12,558 bases of DNA from an uncultured Desulfobacteraceae bacterium (GTDB taxonomy: Bacteria > Desulfobacterota > Desulfobacteria > Desulfobacterales > UBA2174): assembly GCA_937982505.1 (NCBI GenBank), contig CALJLV010000143.1, positions 1 through 12,558 of the forward strand. The letters are read 5' to 3'. Position 1 is the first letter of the stretch; every line of letters begins with the position of its first letter. Under the pieces are notes generated by a model. The model was given only the letters and a program-made list of their open reading frames with translations. It made no database searches and had not been told where the DNA came from. Of the stretch, positions 1-6,279 are shown piece by piece. The position numbers and the translations under genes are program-made.

Positions 1-45
1 CCACCGAGATCTACACTCTTTCCCTACACGACGCTCTTCCGATCT
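1..45 (+). other. Illumina P5/Read 1 adapter (sequencing artefact)
   Basis: These bases match the 3' part of the standard Illumina P5 plus TruSeq Read 1 primer sequence, ending in GCTCTTCCGATCT. They are not genomic. Read on the reverse strand this is what a Read 2 gives when it runs through a short insert, so the contig end was probably built from untrimmed reads. Biological sequence starts at about 46, and nothing reading across this point should be interpreted. Confidence 0.98.
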
Positions 46-238
46 CTCATGAAGAGTCGATGGTTCAGGATGCCGTCTGCAGGATGTTGTCGCTGAGAAC
101 GGCTCCGGTGCCTTCGGCCAGTTCTTCATGGGTACTTTGACGAAACCCTGGCCCATGGTATAAGACGGGCAGCCCGCCAGCCCGGGGCACGGCCTCGAGC
201 CAACCCATGACCGCCATGGATCCTGCCAGGAGGTGGAG
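46..238. other. Unresolved left end; possible 3' tail of an upstream gene
   Basis: No gene can be assigned with confidence in the roughly 190 bases between the adapter and the first clear start codon. Two short frames look superficially protein-like. One is a forward frame open from 53 to a TAA at 161-163, ending in residues GTLTKPWPMV, which could be the C-terminus of an upstream gene; a TGA at 50-52 blocks it just inside the adapter junction. The other is a reverse frame from an ATG at 217 to a TGA at 65, about 50 residues. They overlap, so at most one is real. The stretch 164-227 has no convincing promoter, but would hold the leader of the SCP2-like gene if that gene starts its own transcript. 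Confidence 0.25.
228..233 (+). promoter_or_regulatory. Shine-Dalgarno AGGAGG that fixes the start at 239
   Basis: A perfect AGGAGG lies 5 nt before the ATG at 239. The upstream in-frame GTG at 233 overlaps the last base of this site, so it cannot be the start served by it. This supports the shorter 176-residue protein. Confidence 0.8.
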
Positions 239-769
239 ATGAACGATTTCAGGAAGATCACTCCGGGTGGACGCCCGTTCACCCGGATCTACCTCAACGT
301 CATGCTCTGGTTCGTGGGCCGCGCCATCCAGGCCGCGGCCCGGCAGGACCCGGCGGTGAAGCGGGAATTCGCCCAATTGCCCGAGGGCTTCACCTTCACC
401 CTGACCGCGGCCCCGGACGGGCCTTCCATGGTGGTGAGCAAGGACGAGACCGGGCGGGTGACATACCTGGGCCGCCGGCCGGCGAATCATCCTCTCAACG
501 TCAAGCTGACCCTCAAGCACATGGAAGGGCTCTTTCTGCTCTTCACTTTCCGCGAGAGCACCGCCACCGCCACGGCCCGGGACCGCCTCTACGTGGAGGG
601 CAGCCTCGCGGAAGCCTGCGCCGTGGTGCGGATTCTGGACATCGTCCAAGTCTACCTGCTGCCCAAGCCGGTGGCCAGACTGGCCGTCAAACGCTACCCC
701 CGGTGGTCCTTCAAACGGCACGCCTGGGACCGGACCCTGGTCCTTCTGAGAACCGTCCTCGGCGTTTGA
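239..769 (+). CDS. SCP2-like (sterol carrier/lipid-binding fold) small protein
   Basis: A 176-residue soluble protein with no signal peptide or obvious membrane segment. The central and C-terminal half (about 45-155) resembles SCP2-type domains: a FTFTL strand, a basic stretch with LNVKLTL, then a DRLYVEGSLAEA motif followed by a helix, like the 'GDL..A' element that precedes the last helix of SCP2 domains. Such domains bind hydrophobic ligands such as lipids, acyl-CoAs or isoprenoids in the cytoplasm. The assignment rests on pattern recognition only, and a conserved hypothetical is the alternative. It is the first clear gene of the forward cluster, 31 bp ahead of the Fe-ADH homologue with no visible terminator between. 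Inference: a carrier or solubility factor for a hydrophobic substrate of the downstream oxidoreductases. Confidence 0.55.
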   Translation: MNDFRKITPGGRPFTRIYLNVMLWFVGRAIQAAARQDPAVKREFAQLPEGFTFTLTAAPDGPSMVVSKDETGRVTYLGRRPANHPLNVKLTLKHMEGLFLLFTFRESTATATARDRLYVEGSLAEACAVVRILDIVQVYLLPKPVARLAVKRYPRWSFKRHAWDRTLVLLRTVLGV

Positions 770-800
770 TCCAGGGGGCAGATCCAAGGGAGATCCCGTC

Positions 801-2018
801 ATGACATTGCCCGATCGTTTCGAATTTTTCTGCCCGGCCAAGACCGCCTCCGGGTTCAAAGCCCTGGAACATCTGCCGGGAGACCTGGAGGCCCTCAACG
901 CCCGCAGGCCGCTGATCATCACCGACCCCAGCAGCACCCGTGAGGGCCGGGTCCAACAGATCGCCAAGGCCTTTCGCACCTCGGGCCTGACCCTGGGGGT
1001 TTACGACGGGATCGGCCCGGACGCGGGCATGGACACGGTCAAGGACCTCTTCGACCTCTACCTGGACAGGGGGTTCGATGCCATCCTGGCCCTGGGAAGC
1101 GGCCCTACGGTGGATCTGGCCAAGGTGGTCAACATCGCCGTCTCCGGACAACCCGAGGATCTCAACCGCTGCCAGGGCGTCGACCGGATCGACCACCCTC
1201 TGAACCCCCTGGTCTTCATTCCGGCGGGCTCGGGAACCGGGACGGAATGCGCCGGCGAGGCCAGCTTGGGGGATCGGACCTATTGCTCCGCCCATCTGAT
1301 TCCCGATCTGGTGACCATCGATCCGCGGATGATCGGCGACCCAGCGCCGATGCGCATCGTCTCCGGCGCCATGGCGGCCCTGACCCATGCCGCCGAGGCC
1401 TATGTCTGCCCCCGGCCCCATCCCTTCGCCGAAAGCTATGCCCAGCTCGCCATCGGCTTTGTGATGGCCCACCTGCTCGACGTGGTGCGCGCCGTGATGG
1501 CCCCGAAGGGGAAAATGGCCCGTCTGGCCGACGGGTTTTCCCTTAAAAAGGACCGCCTGGCCCTAGTCAACGCCGCCTGCATGGCCGGGTACGTTTACGC
1601 CAACACCCCCCGGGGGCTGGCCGCCCGCCTGGGGCAGGCCGCGGGCCGCGGCGGCGAGGTGGACCCGGCCCTGGCCATGGGCATCCTGCTGCCCTGCGCC
1701 CTGGAGTACCACGCCCATCGGCAGGGGCGCGATCTGTCGCGGATCCTGCGCCCCATGGTCGGTCTGGAACGTTACTGCGCCACCCCCGCCGGACAGCGCT
1801 TTGCCGCCGCCATGGGAAGCCTCCGGCATCTTGGCAACGAGCTGTTCGTCCTGACCGAGACCGCCGTTCCCCGGACCCTGGAGGATGCGGGACTGACCCG
1901 CAACGCCCTGGAAGCCGTGGCGCAGAGCGTGGCCGCGCAGGACCCGGACGAGGACCTGGCCCGGGCCTGCCGTACCATTCTGGAACACGCCTTTGACGGC
2001 CGGCCGCTGACCGCTTAG
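801..2018 (+). CDS. Iron-type alcohol dehydrogenase homologue with degraded metal site (probable pseudoenzyme)
   Basis: A 405-residue, full-length member of the Fe-dependent (group III) alcohol dehydrogenase family, intact from ATG to TAG, with AAGGGAG 8 nt before the start. The N-terminal dinucleotide-binding half is recognisable, but the usual GGGS loop reads GSGP (99-102); the D105 and K108 that follow are kept, as is a GTGTE turn at 145-149. The C-terminal helical half should carry four iron ligands (Asp, His, His, His). Aligned by eye to the next gene, three are gone: Asp becomes Ala192, the third ligand His becomes Ala275, and the last becomes Pro289; the extra conserved His is Gln279. 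Only His196 remains. No frameshift or stop is seen, so it looks maintained. Likely a non-catalytic or altered subunit, perhaps pairing with the adjacent paralogue; metal-independent activity cannot be excluded. Confidence 0.88.
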   Translation: MTLPDRFEFFCPAKTASGFKALEHLPGDLEALNARRPLIITDPSSTREGRVQQIAKAFRTSGLTLGVYDGIGPDAGMDTVKDLFDLYLDRGFDAILALGSGPTVDLAKVVNIAVSGQPEDLNRCQGVDRIDHPLNPLVFIPAGSGTGTECAGEASLGDRTYCSAHLIPDLVTIDPRMIGDPAPMRIVSGAMAALTHAAEAYVCPRPHPFAESYAQLAIGFVMAHLLDVVRAVMAPKGKMARLADGFSLKKDRLALVNAACMAGYVYANTPRGLAARLGQAAGRGGEVDPALAMGILLPCALEYHAHRQGRDLSRILRPMVGLERYCATPAGQRFAAAMGSLRHLGNELFVLTETAVPRTLEDAGLTRNALEAVAQSVAAQDPDEDLARACRTILEHAFDGRPLTA

Positions 2019-2034
2019 GGACAAGGAGGGATCC

Positions 2035-3282
2035 ATGCGTTTGCCCGACTACTACGAATACTGCTGCCGGGTGAAGATCGTCGCGGGCCATGAGGTTCTG
2101 GAAGAGATTCCCGCGCTTCTGGCCCGGCTTCATGCCGGGCGGCCCATGATCATCACCGACCCGGGCGTGGCGGCCGCCGGGTTGCTGGACGTGGTCACCG
2201 GGGCCCTGAAAGACCGGATCGCCATCGGCGCCGTCGCCGACGCGGTGCCCCCGGATTCGGACCTCCAGGCGGTCAGCCGTCTGGCCCGGGTCTACGGGGA
2301 AAAGGGCTGCGACGCCATCATCGCCGTGGGCGGCGGCTCGGTGATGGACACGGCCAAGGGGGTCAACGTCCTAGTCTCCGAAGGCGGCGAGGATCTGCTG
2401 GCTTTCACCGGCGCCGGGGCCCTGAAAAAGCGCCTCAAGCCCCTGGTGGCCGTACCCACCACCGCCGGCACCGGCTCCGAGGTGACCCTGGTGGCGGTGA
2501 TCGCGGACCATGAAAACAATCGCAAGATCCCGTTCACCTCCTATTTCCTGCTGCCGGACGTGGCGGTCGTCGATTCGCGCATGACCCTGACCCTGCCGGA
2601 TTCGATCACTGCCCAGACCGCCATGGACGCATTATGCCACGCGGTGGAGGCCTACACCTGCCTGGCCAAGAATCCCGTCAGCGACGCCTGCGCCCTGGAG
2701 GCCATTTCCCTCATCGCCGGCAACCTCTTGCAGGTGGTTGAAAACCCCGGCCACCGGGACGGCCGCCTGGCCCTGGCCACCGCCGCCACCCTGGCCGGCA
2801 TGGCCTTTTCCAACGCCATGGTGGGCATGGTCCACACCCTGGGCCACAGCGTGGGGGCCGTCTGCCGCGTGCCCCACGGCACCTGCATGGCCATCCTGCT
2901 GCCCTACGGGCTGGAGTACAACATGCACAAGAACGGAGACGAGGCCGGAGAGCTGCTCTATGCCCTGGCCGGGGAGGCGGAGTTCATCCGGACTCCCCGG
3001 GACCAGCGGGCCCAACAGACCGTGGCCCGCATCCGCGCGCTGAACCAGGCCCTCCACGAGGCCACGGGGGCACGGCACCCGCGAACCCTCGGGGAAGTAA
3101 GGGACCGGGACGGCAAGGCCCTGGTGCCCAGGGGCAAGCTGGCCGATATTGCCCGGGTGGCCCAGGGCGACGCCTCGATTTTCTACAATCCCGAAGAATT
3201 GGATGTTGACGACCTGCTGATGGTGCTGGAGGCGGCCTGGGCCGGGCTGCCCCTGGACCCGCAACGCATCAAGCGAGGTTGA
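2035..3282 (+). CDS. Iron-containing alcohol dehydrogenase
   Basis: A 415-residue Fe-type alcohol dehydrogenase of normal length, expected to interconvert a primary alcohol and an aldehyde with NAD(P)(H) in the cytoplasm. The nucleotide-binding loop GGGS is at 99-102, followed by VMDTAK, and the TTAGTGSE element is at 142-149. All four metal ligands are in place: Asp198 and His202 (DALCH), His267, and His281 in the VPHG motif. The spacing matches the family (D-x3-H, then two His 14 apart). The start is supported by AAGGAGG at 2023-2029, 16 bp after the previous stop. It is a tandem paralogue of the preceding gene and both open with a similar LPD...C motif, suggesting local duplication. The AOR gene follows 21 bp later, so an alcohol-aldehyde-acid sequence is plausible. 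The actual substrate cannot be read from sequence. Confidence 0.93.
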   Translation: MRLPDYYEYCCRVKIVAGHEVLEEIPALLARLHAGRPMIITDPGVAAAGLLDVVTGALKDRIAIGAVADAVPPDSDLQAVSRLARVYGEKGCDAIIAVGGGSVMDTAKGVNVLVSEGGEDLLAFTGAGALKKRLKPLVAVPTTAGTGSEVTLVAVIADHENNRKIPFTSYFLLPDVAVVDSRMTLTLPDSITAQTAMDALCHAVEAYTCLAKNPVSDACALEAISLIAGNLLQVVENPGHRDGRLALATAATLAGMAFSNAMVGMVHTLGHSVGAVCRVPHGTCMAILLPYGLEYNMHKNGDEAGELLYALAGEAEFIRTPRDQRAQQTVARIRALNQALHEATGARHPRTLGEVRDRDGKALVPRGKLADIARVAQGDASIFYNPEELDVDDLLMVLEAAWAGLPLDPQRIKRG

Positions 3283-3303
3283 TCAGGAAAGGATGGCGAC
3301 CCG

Positions 3304-5268
3304 ATGAAGCGCAAGGGCTACATGGGCAAGATTCTGATGGTGGATCTGAGCCAGGGGACCATCTGGGAGGAAAGTCCTCCCGAAGAGATCTACCGCAGGT
3401 ACCTGGGCGGCATGGGGCTGGGGGCGCACATCCTCTATCAGCGCATCCCCGCGGGTGCCGACCCCTTGGGGCCGGACAACATGCTGGGCTTTCTGCCCGG
3501 GCTGCTCACCGGAACGGGAAGCCTGTTCACCGGGCGCTGGATGGTGGTGGGCAAGTCCCCCCTCACCGGCGGTTGGGGCGACGCCAACTGCGGCGGCACC
3601 TTTTCCCCGGAGATCAAGCGCTGCGGCTATGACGGGATTTTCGTGAGGGGCACCAGCCCCACCCCGGTCTATCTCTACGTGGACGACCAGACCCGGGAGC
3701 TGCGGGATGCGTCAGCGGTATGGGGTCTGGACGCGGTGGAGACTGAGGCCTGGCTCAAGGCCCACGCCAAGCCGGGGGGCAAGAAGCCTAAGGTGGCCTG
3801 CATCGGACCGGCCGGCGAGCAGGTGTCGCTGATTTCGGGGATCGCCACGGACCAGGGGCGCCTGGCGGCCCGCTCGGGGCTGGGGGCCGTCATGGGGGCC
3901 AAGCGCCTGAAGGCCGTCGTGCTGTGCGGCCAGAAACGCATCGAGCCCCACAACCGCGAGGAGATGAAACGGCTGAGCCAGGCCTGCAACCGCTGGGTGC
4001 AGTTCCAGCCCCCCTTCGTTCCGGGACCCCTGACGGCCCTGGTGGGGGCCCTGATGCGCATCATGCCCGCGGTGATCACCCAGGACGGGATCCTGTACAA
4101 GATCCTGCTGAAAAAATGGGGTACGGTCTCCATGAACCAGCTCTCCCCGGAAATGGGGGACGCCCCCATCCGAAACTGGAAGGGCAGCTCCCGGGACTGG
4201 GGCTTCCGCAAGAGCTACAGCACCCACCCCGGTGTGTTCAGCCGGCGGGAAACGGTGAAATTCCACTGCTACTCGTGTCCCCTGGGCTGCGGCGCCATCT
4301 GCGCCCTGGACGGCAAATACGCCCAGACCCACAAGCCCGAGTACGAAACGGTGCTGTCTTTGGGCGGGTTCTGCCTCAACCAGGACGTGGACAGCATCTT
4401 TTACCTCAACGAAGTGCTCAACCGGGCCGGGATGGACACCATCTCGGCCGGGCACGCCGTGGCCTTTGCCCTGGAATGCTACGAGGCGGGGATCATCGAC
4501 CGGGAGGACACCGGCGGCCTGGAACTCACCTGGGGCAACAGCCGGGCCATCGTGGCCCTGGTGGAACAGATGGTCCGGCGGGAAGGGTTCGGTCATGTGC
4601 TGGCCGACGGGGTCAAGCAGGCCGCCCACCGCATCGGCAAGGGCAGCGAGGTCTGCGCCGTTCTGGCCGGCGGCCAGGAGCCGGCCATGCACGACGGGCG
4701 CAACGATCCGGGGTTCGCCCTGCACTACTCGGTGGAGCCCACGCCGGGGCGCCACACCCTGGGCGCCCACCTGTACTACGAGATGTTTCAGCTCTGGAAG
4801 GTGGTCCGGGGGGTTCCCCGGATGCCGCCTATCTACCTCAAGGGCAGCAAGTACAAAAACCCCCAGCGCCAAGCGGCCATCGGGGCGGCCAACAGCCGCT
4901 TCATGACCCTGGTCAACTGCGCCGGGGCCTGCCTGTTCGCCGCCTTTCTCGGCGCCCGGCGCTTTCGGCTCTTCGAGTGGCTCAACGCGGCCACGGGCTG
5001 GGATCTGAGTTCCGAAGCCTACATGGATCTGGCCGGAGAGATCCATACGCTCAAGCAGGCCTTCAACGTCAAGCACGGGATCGAACCGCGGGACCACAGG
5101 ATCAGCGACCGCGCCCTGGGCCGCCCGGTCCAGACCGAGGGGGCCAACAAGGGCCGCAGCATCGACATCGAGGCCATGATGACCCATTACTGGCAAGCGT
5201 TCGGCTGGGACCCCCAAACGGGCAAGCCCGGCCAGGAGATCCTGGAAAAGCTCGGCCGCGCGGCCTGA
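3304..5268 (+). CDS. AOR-family tungsten/molybdenum aldehyde:ferredoxin oxidoreductase-type enzyme
   Basis: A 654-residue protein of the aldehyde:ferredoxin oxidoreductase family, which carries a W- or Mo-bis-pyranopterin and one [4Fe-4S] cluster and typically oxidises aldehydes to acids (or the reverse) with ferredoxin. The N-terminus GYMGKILMVDL is typical. A pterin-binding segment SPLTGGWGDANCGG lies at 85-98. The cluster motif C-x2-C-x3-C is Cys322, Cys325, Cys329; the distant fourth ligand is probably Cys543, with Cys539 the alternative. PEYET at 345-349 matches the conserved Glu region, and His463 lies in the usual late active-site segment. No signal peptide is seen. The BamB branch (benzoyl-CoA reductase) belongs to the same superfamily and also works with a ferredoxin subunit, so an acyl-CoA or aromatic substrate is not excluded. 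The ferredoxin gene follows after 10 bp. Confidence 0.93.
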   Translation: MKRKGYMGKILMVDLSQGTIWEESPPEEIYRRYLGGMGLGAHILYQRIPAGADPLGPDNMLGFLPGLLTGTGSLFTGRWMVVGKSPLTGGWGDANCGGTFSPEIKRCGYDGIFVRGTSPTPVYLYVDDQTRELRDASAVWGLDAVETEAWLKAHAKPGGKKPKVACIGPAGEQVSLISGIATDQGRLAARSGLGAVMGAKRLKAVVLCGQKRIEPHNREEMKRLSQACNRWVQFQPPFVPGPLTALVGALMRIMPAVITQDGILYKILLKKWGTVSMNQLSPEMGDAPIRNWKGSSRDWGFRKSYSTHPGVFSRRETVKFHCYSCPLGCGAICALDGKYAQTHKPEYETVLSLGGFCLNQDVDSIFYLNEVLNRAGMDTISAGHAVAFALECYEAGIIDREDTGGLELTWGNSRAIVALVEQMVRREGFGHVLADGVKQAAHRIGKGSEVCAVLAGGQEPAMHDGRNDPGFALHYSVEPTPGRHTLGAHLYYEMFQLWKVVRGVPRMPPIYLKGSKYKNPQRQAAIGAANSRFMTLVNCAGACLFAAFLGARRFRLFEWLNAATGWDLSSEAYMDLAGEIHTLKQAFNVKHGIEPRDHRISDRALGRPVQTEGANKGRSIDIEAMMTHYWQAFGWDPQTGKPGQEILEKLGRAA

Positions 5269-5278
5269 AGGGAGACCC

Positions 5279-5722
5279 ATGGCCTACCAGATCACCGACA
5301 ACTGCACCGGATGCACCTTGTGCGCCCACTTCTGTCCCACCGGGGCGGCCCGGGGGGTGAAAAAGGCTCGGCACGCCATCGCGGCCCAACTGTGCATCGA
5401 ATGTGGGGCCTGCGGCCGCATCTGTCCGCATAACGCGGTCCAGGATCCCTTCGGCCGGATGGCGAAAAGCGAAAAAAAGAAGGACTGGAAAAAGCCGGTC
5501 TTCGATCTGGGCCTCTGCATGGCCTGCGGCATCTGCGTGGACGCCTGTCCCGCGGGATGCCTGGAACCCGGGCCGCCGGACCCCAAGCGCAAGACCGCCT
5601 ATCCGCTTCTGAGCGATCCCGGGGCCTGCCTCGGTTGCGGGTTCTGCGCCCGGGAATGCCCGGTTGAGGCCGTGAGCCTGGAGATTCGGGCCGACGCGGA
5701 GGCGGCGGCCGGCGCCGCGTAA
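5279..5722 (+). CDS. Polyferredoxin with four [4Fe-4S] motifs, probable AOR electron-transfer subunit
   Basis: A 147-residue iron-sulfur protein with four complete C-x2-C-x2-C-x3-C-P motifs: Cys9/12/15/19, Cys39/42/45/49, Cys80/83/86/90 and Cys117/120/123/127, so two bacterial-ferredoxin-like pairs separated by a lysine-rich linker (about 63-73). Each motif ends in Cys-Pro, typical of [4Fe-4S] ferredoxins. No signal peptide or membrane helix is seen, so it should act in the cytoplasm. It starts 10 bp after the AOR stop; its AAGGGAG (5268-5274) overlaps that stop, which suggests coupled synthesis. Small multi-cluster ferredoxin subunits accompany AOR-family enzymes in aromatic aldehyde oxidoreductases and in BamBC. 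By analogy it likely wires the AOR active site to a soluble ferredoxin or another partner; that role is inferred from position. Confidence 0.93.
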   Translation: MAYQITDNCTGCTLCAHFCPTGAARGVKKARHAIAAQLCIECGACGRICPHNAVQDPFGRMAKSEKKKDWKKPVFDLGLCMACGICVDACPAGCLEPGPPDPKRKTAYPLLSDPGACLGCGFCARECPVEAVSLEIRADAEAAAGAA

Positions 5723-5777
5723 GACCCGTGCCGCAAGTTCTGATTGTGGGCCAGCACCACGGTAAACGCCGAAAGCC

Positions 5778-5782
5778 GGAGG
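5778..5782 (+). promoter_or_regulatory. Shine-Dalgarno GGAGG that favours ATG 5790
   Basis: GGAGG lies 7 nt before ATG 5790 but only 4 nt before the in-frame TTG at 5787. The ATG is therefore the better start. Confidence 0.65.
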
Positions 5783-5789
5783 TCTGTTG

Positions 5790-6263
5790 ATGGAGACGCA
5801 CCCACGCTTCATGCGTCGGGCCATTGATCTGGCCAGAGCCGGGATGGCGGCGGGGGAGGGTGGACCCTTCGGCGCGGTGGTAGTGCGCGAGGGCCGCATC
5901 GTGGGCGAGGGGTGCAACCAGGTCCTGGCCCGCAACGATCCCACGGCCCACGGTGAAATCGTGGCCATCCGGGACGCGTCCCGGCGCCTGGAGACCTTCA
6001 ACCTGGACGGGTGTCTGCTCTACACCACGGGCCAGCCCTGCCCCATGTGCCTGGGGGCCATCTACTGGGCGCGCATCCGGACCGTCTATTACGGGTTTTC
6101 CATCTTCGAAGCCGCCGCCATCGGGTTTGACGACGTGGCCATCTACGAGGAATTTGCCCTCCCGCCGGCGCGCCGCCAGGTCGCCTGCCAGCCCCTACTC
6201 AGCCAGGAGGCCGTGGCTCTGCTGGAAGCGTTCCGGCGCATGCCCCAGCGCCCCGTCTACTAA
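5790..6263 (+). CDS. Nucleoside/guanine deaminase (CDA superfamily)
   Basis: A 157-residue zinc hydrolase of the cytidine deaminase-like superfamily, closest by motif to bacterial guanine deaminases (guanine to xanthine plus ammonia). Visible elements are GGPFGAVVV (24-32), NDPTAHGE with zinc ligand His54 and catalytic Glu56, PCPMC with zinc ligands Cys84 and Cys87 followed by LGAIYWAR, FDD at 113-115, and a C-terminal Tyr157 as in the domain-swapped GuaD of Bacillus subtilis. HGE rather than HAE is a known variant in this superfamily. Cytosine or another purine/pteridine deamination is the alternative. It sits 67 bp after the ferredoxin with no obvious terminator or strong promoter between, so it may be the operon's last gene. 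It converges with the Etf operon with only 16 bp between stops and no terminator hairpin. Its link to the oxidoreductases is unclear; pterin metabolism is only a guess. Confidence 0.85.
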   Translation: METHPRFMRRAIDLARAGMAAGEGGPFGAVVVREGRIVGEGCNQVLARNDPTAHGEIVAIRDASRRLETFNLDGCLLYTTGQPCPMCLGAIYWARIRTVYYGFSIFEAAAIGFDDVAIYEEFALPPARRQVACQPLLSQEAVALLEAFRRMPQRPVY

Positions 6264-6279
6264 GAACCGCCTCGCATCG

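Noticed and set aside
3293..3307. Four-codon minicistron ATG GCG ACC CGA TGA overlapping the AOR start codon
   Set aside because: It could in principle couple initiation, but so short an ORF is expected by chance and nothing else supports it.
3712..5280. A 522-codon open frame antisense to the AOR gene, and a 478-codon frame in another forward phase (3924-5360)
   Set aside because: GC-rich coding DNA gives long stop-free shadow frames. Their products are Gly/Pro/Arg/His-rich with no domain, and they fully overlap an AOR gene with clear catalytic motifs.
5844..6263. HGE in place of HAE in the deaminase as a sign of lost activity
   Set aside because: HGE occurs in active members of this superfamily such as yeast cytosine deaminase, and the PCPMC zinc ligands are intact.
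6264..6279. A bidirectional terminator between the deaminase and the EtfA fusion
   Set aside because: Only 16 bp separate the stops, and no stem-loop with a T-tract was found there. The same is true of 11941-11958.
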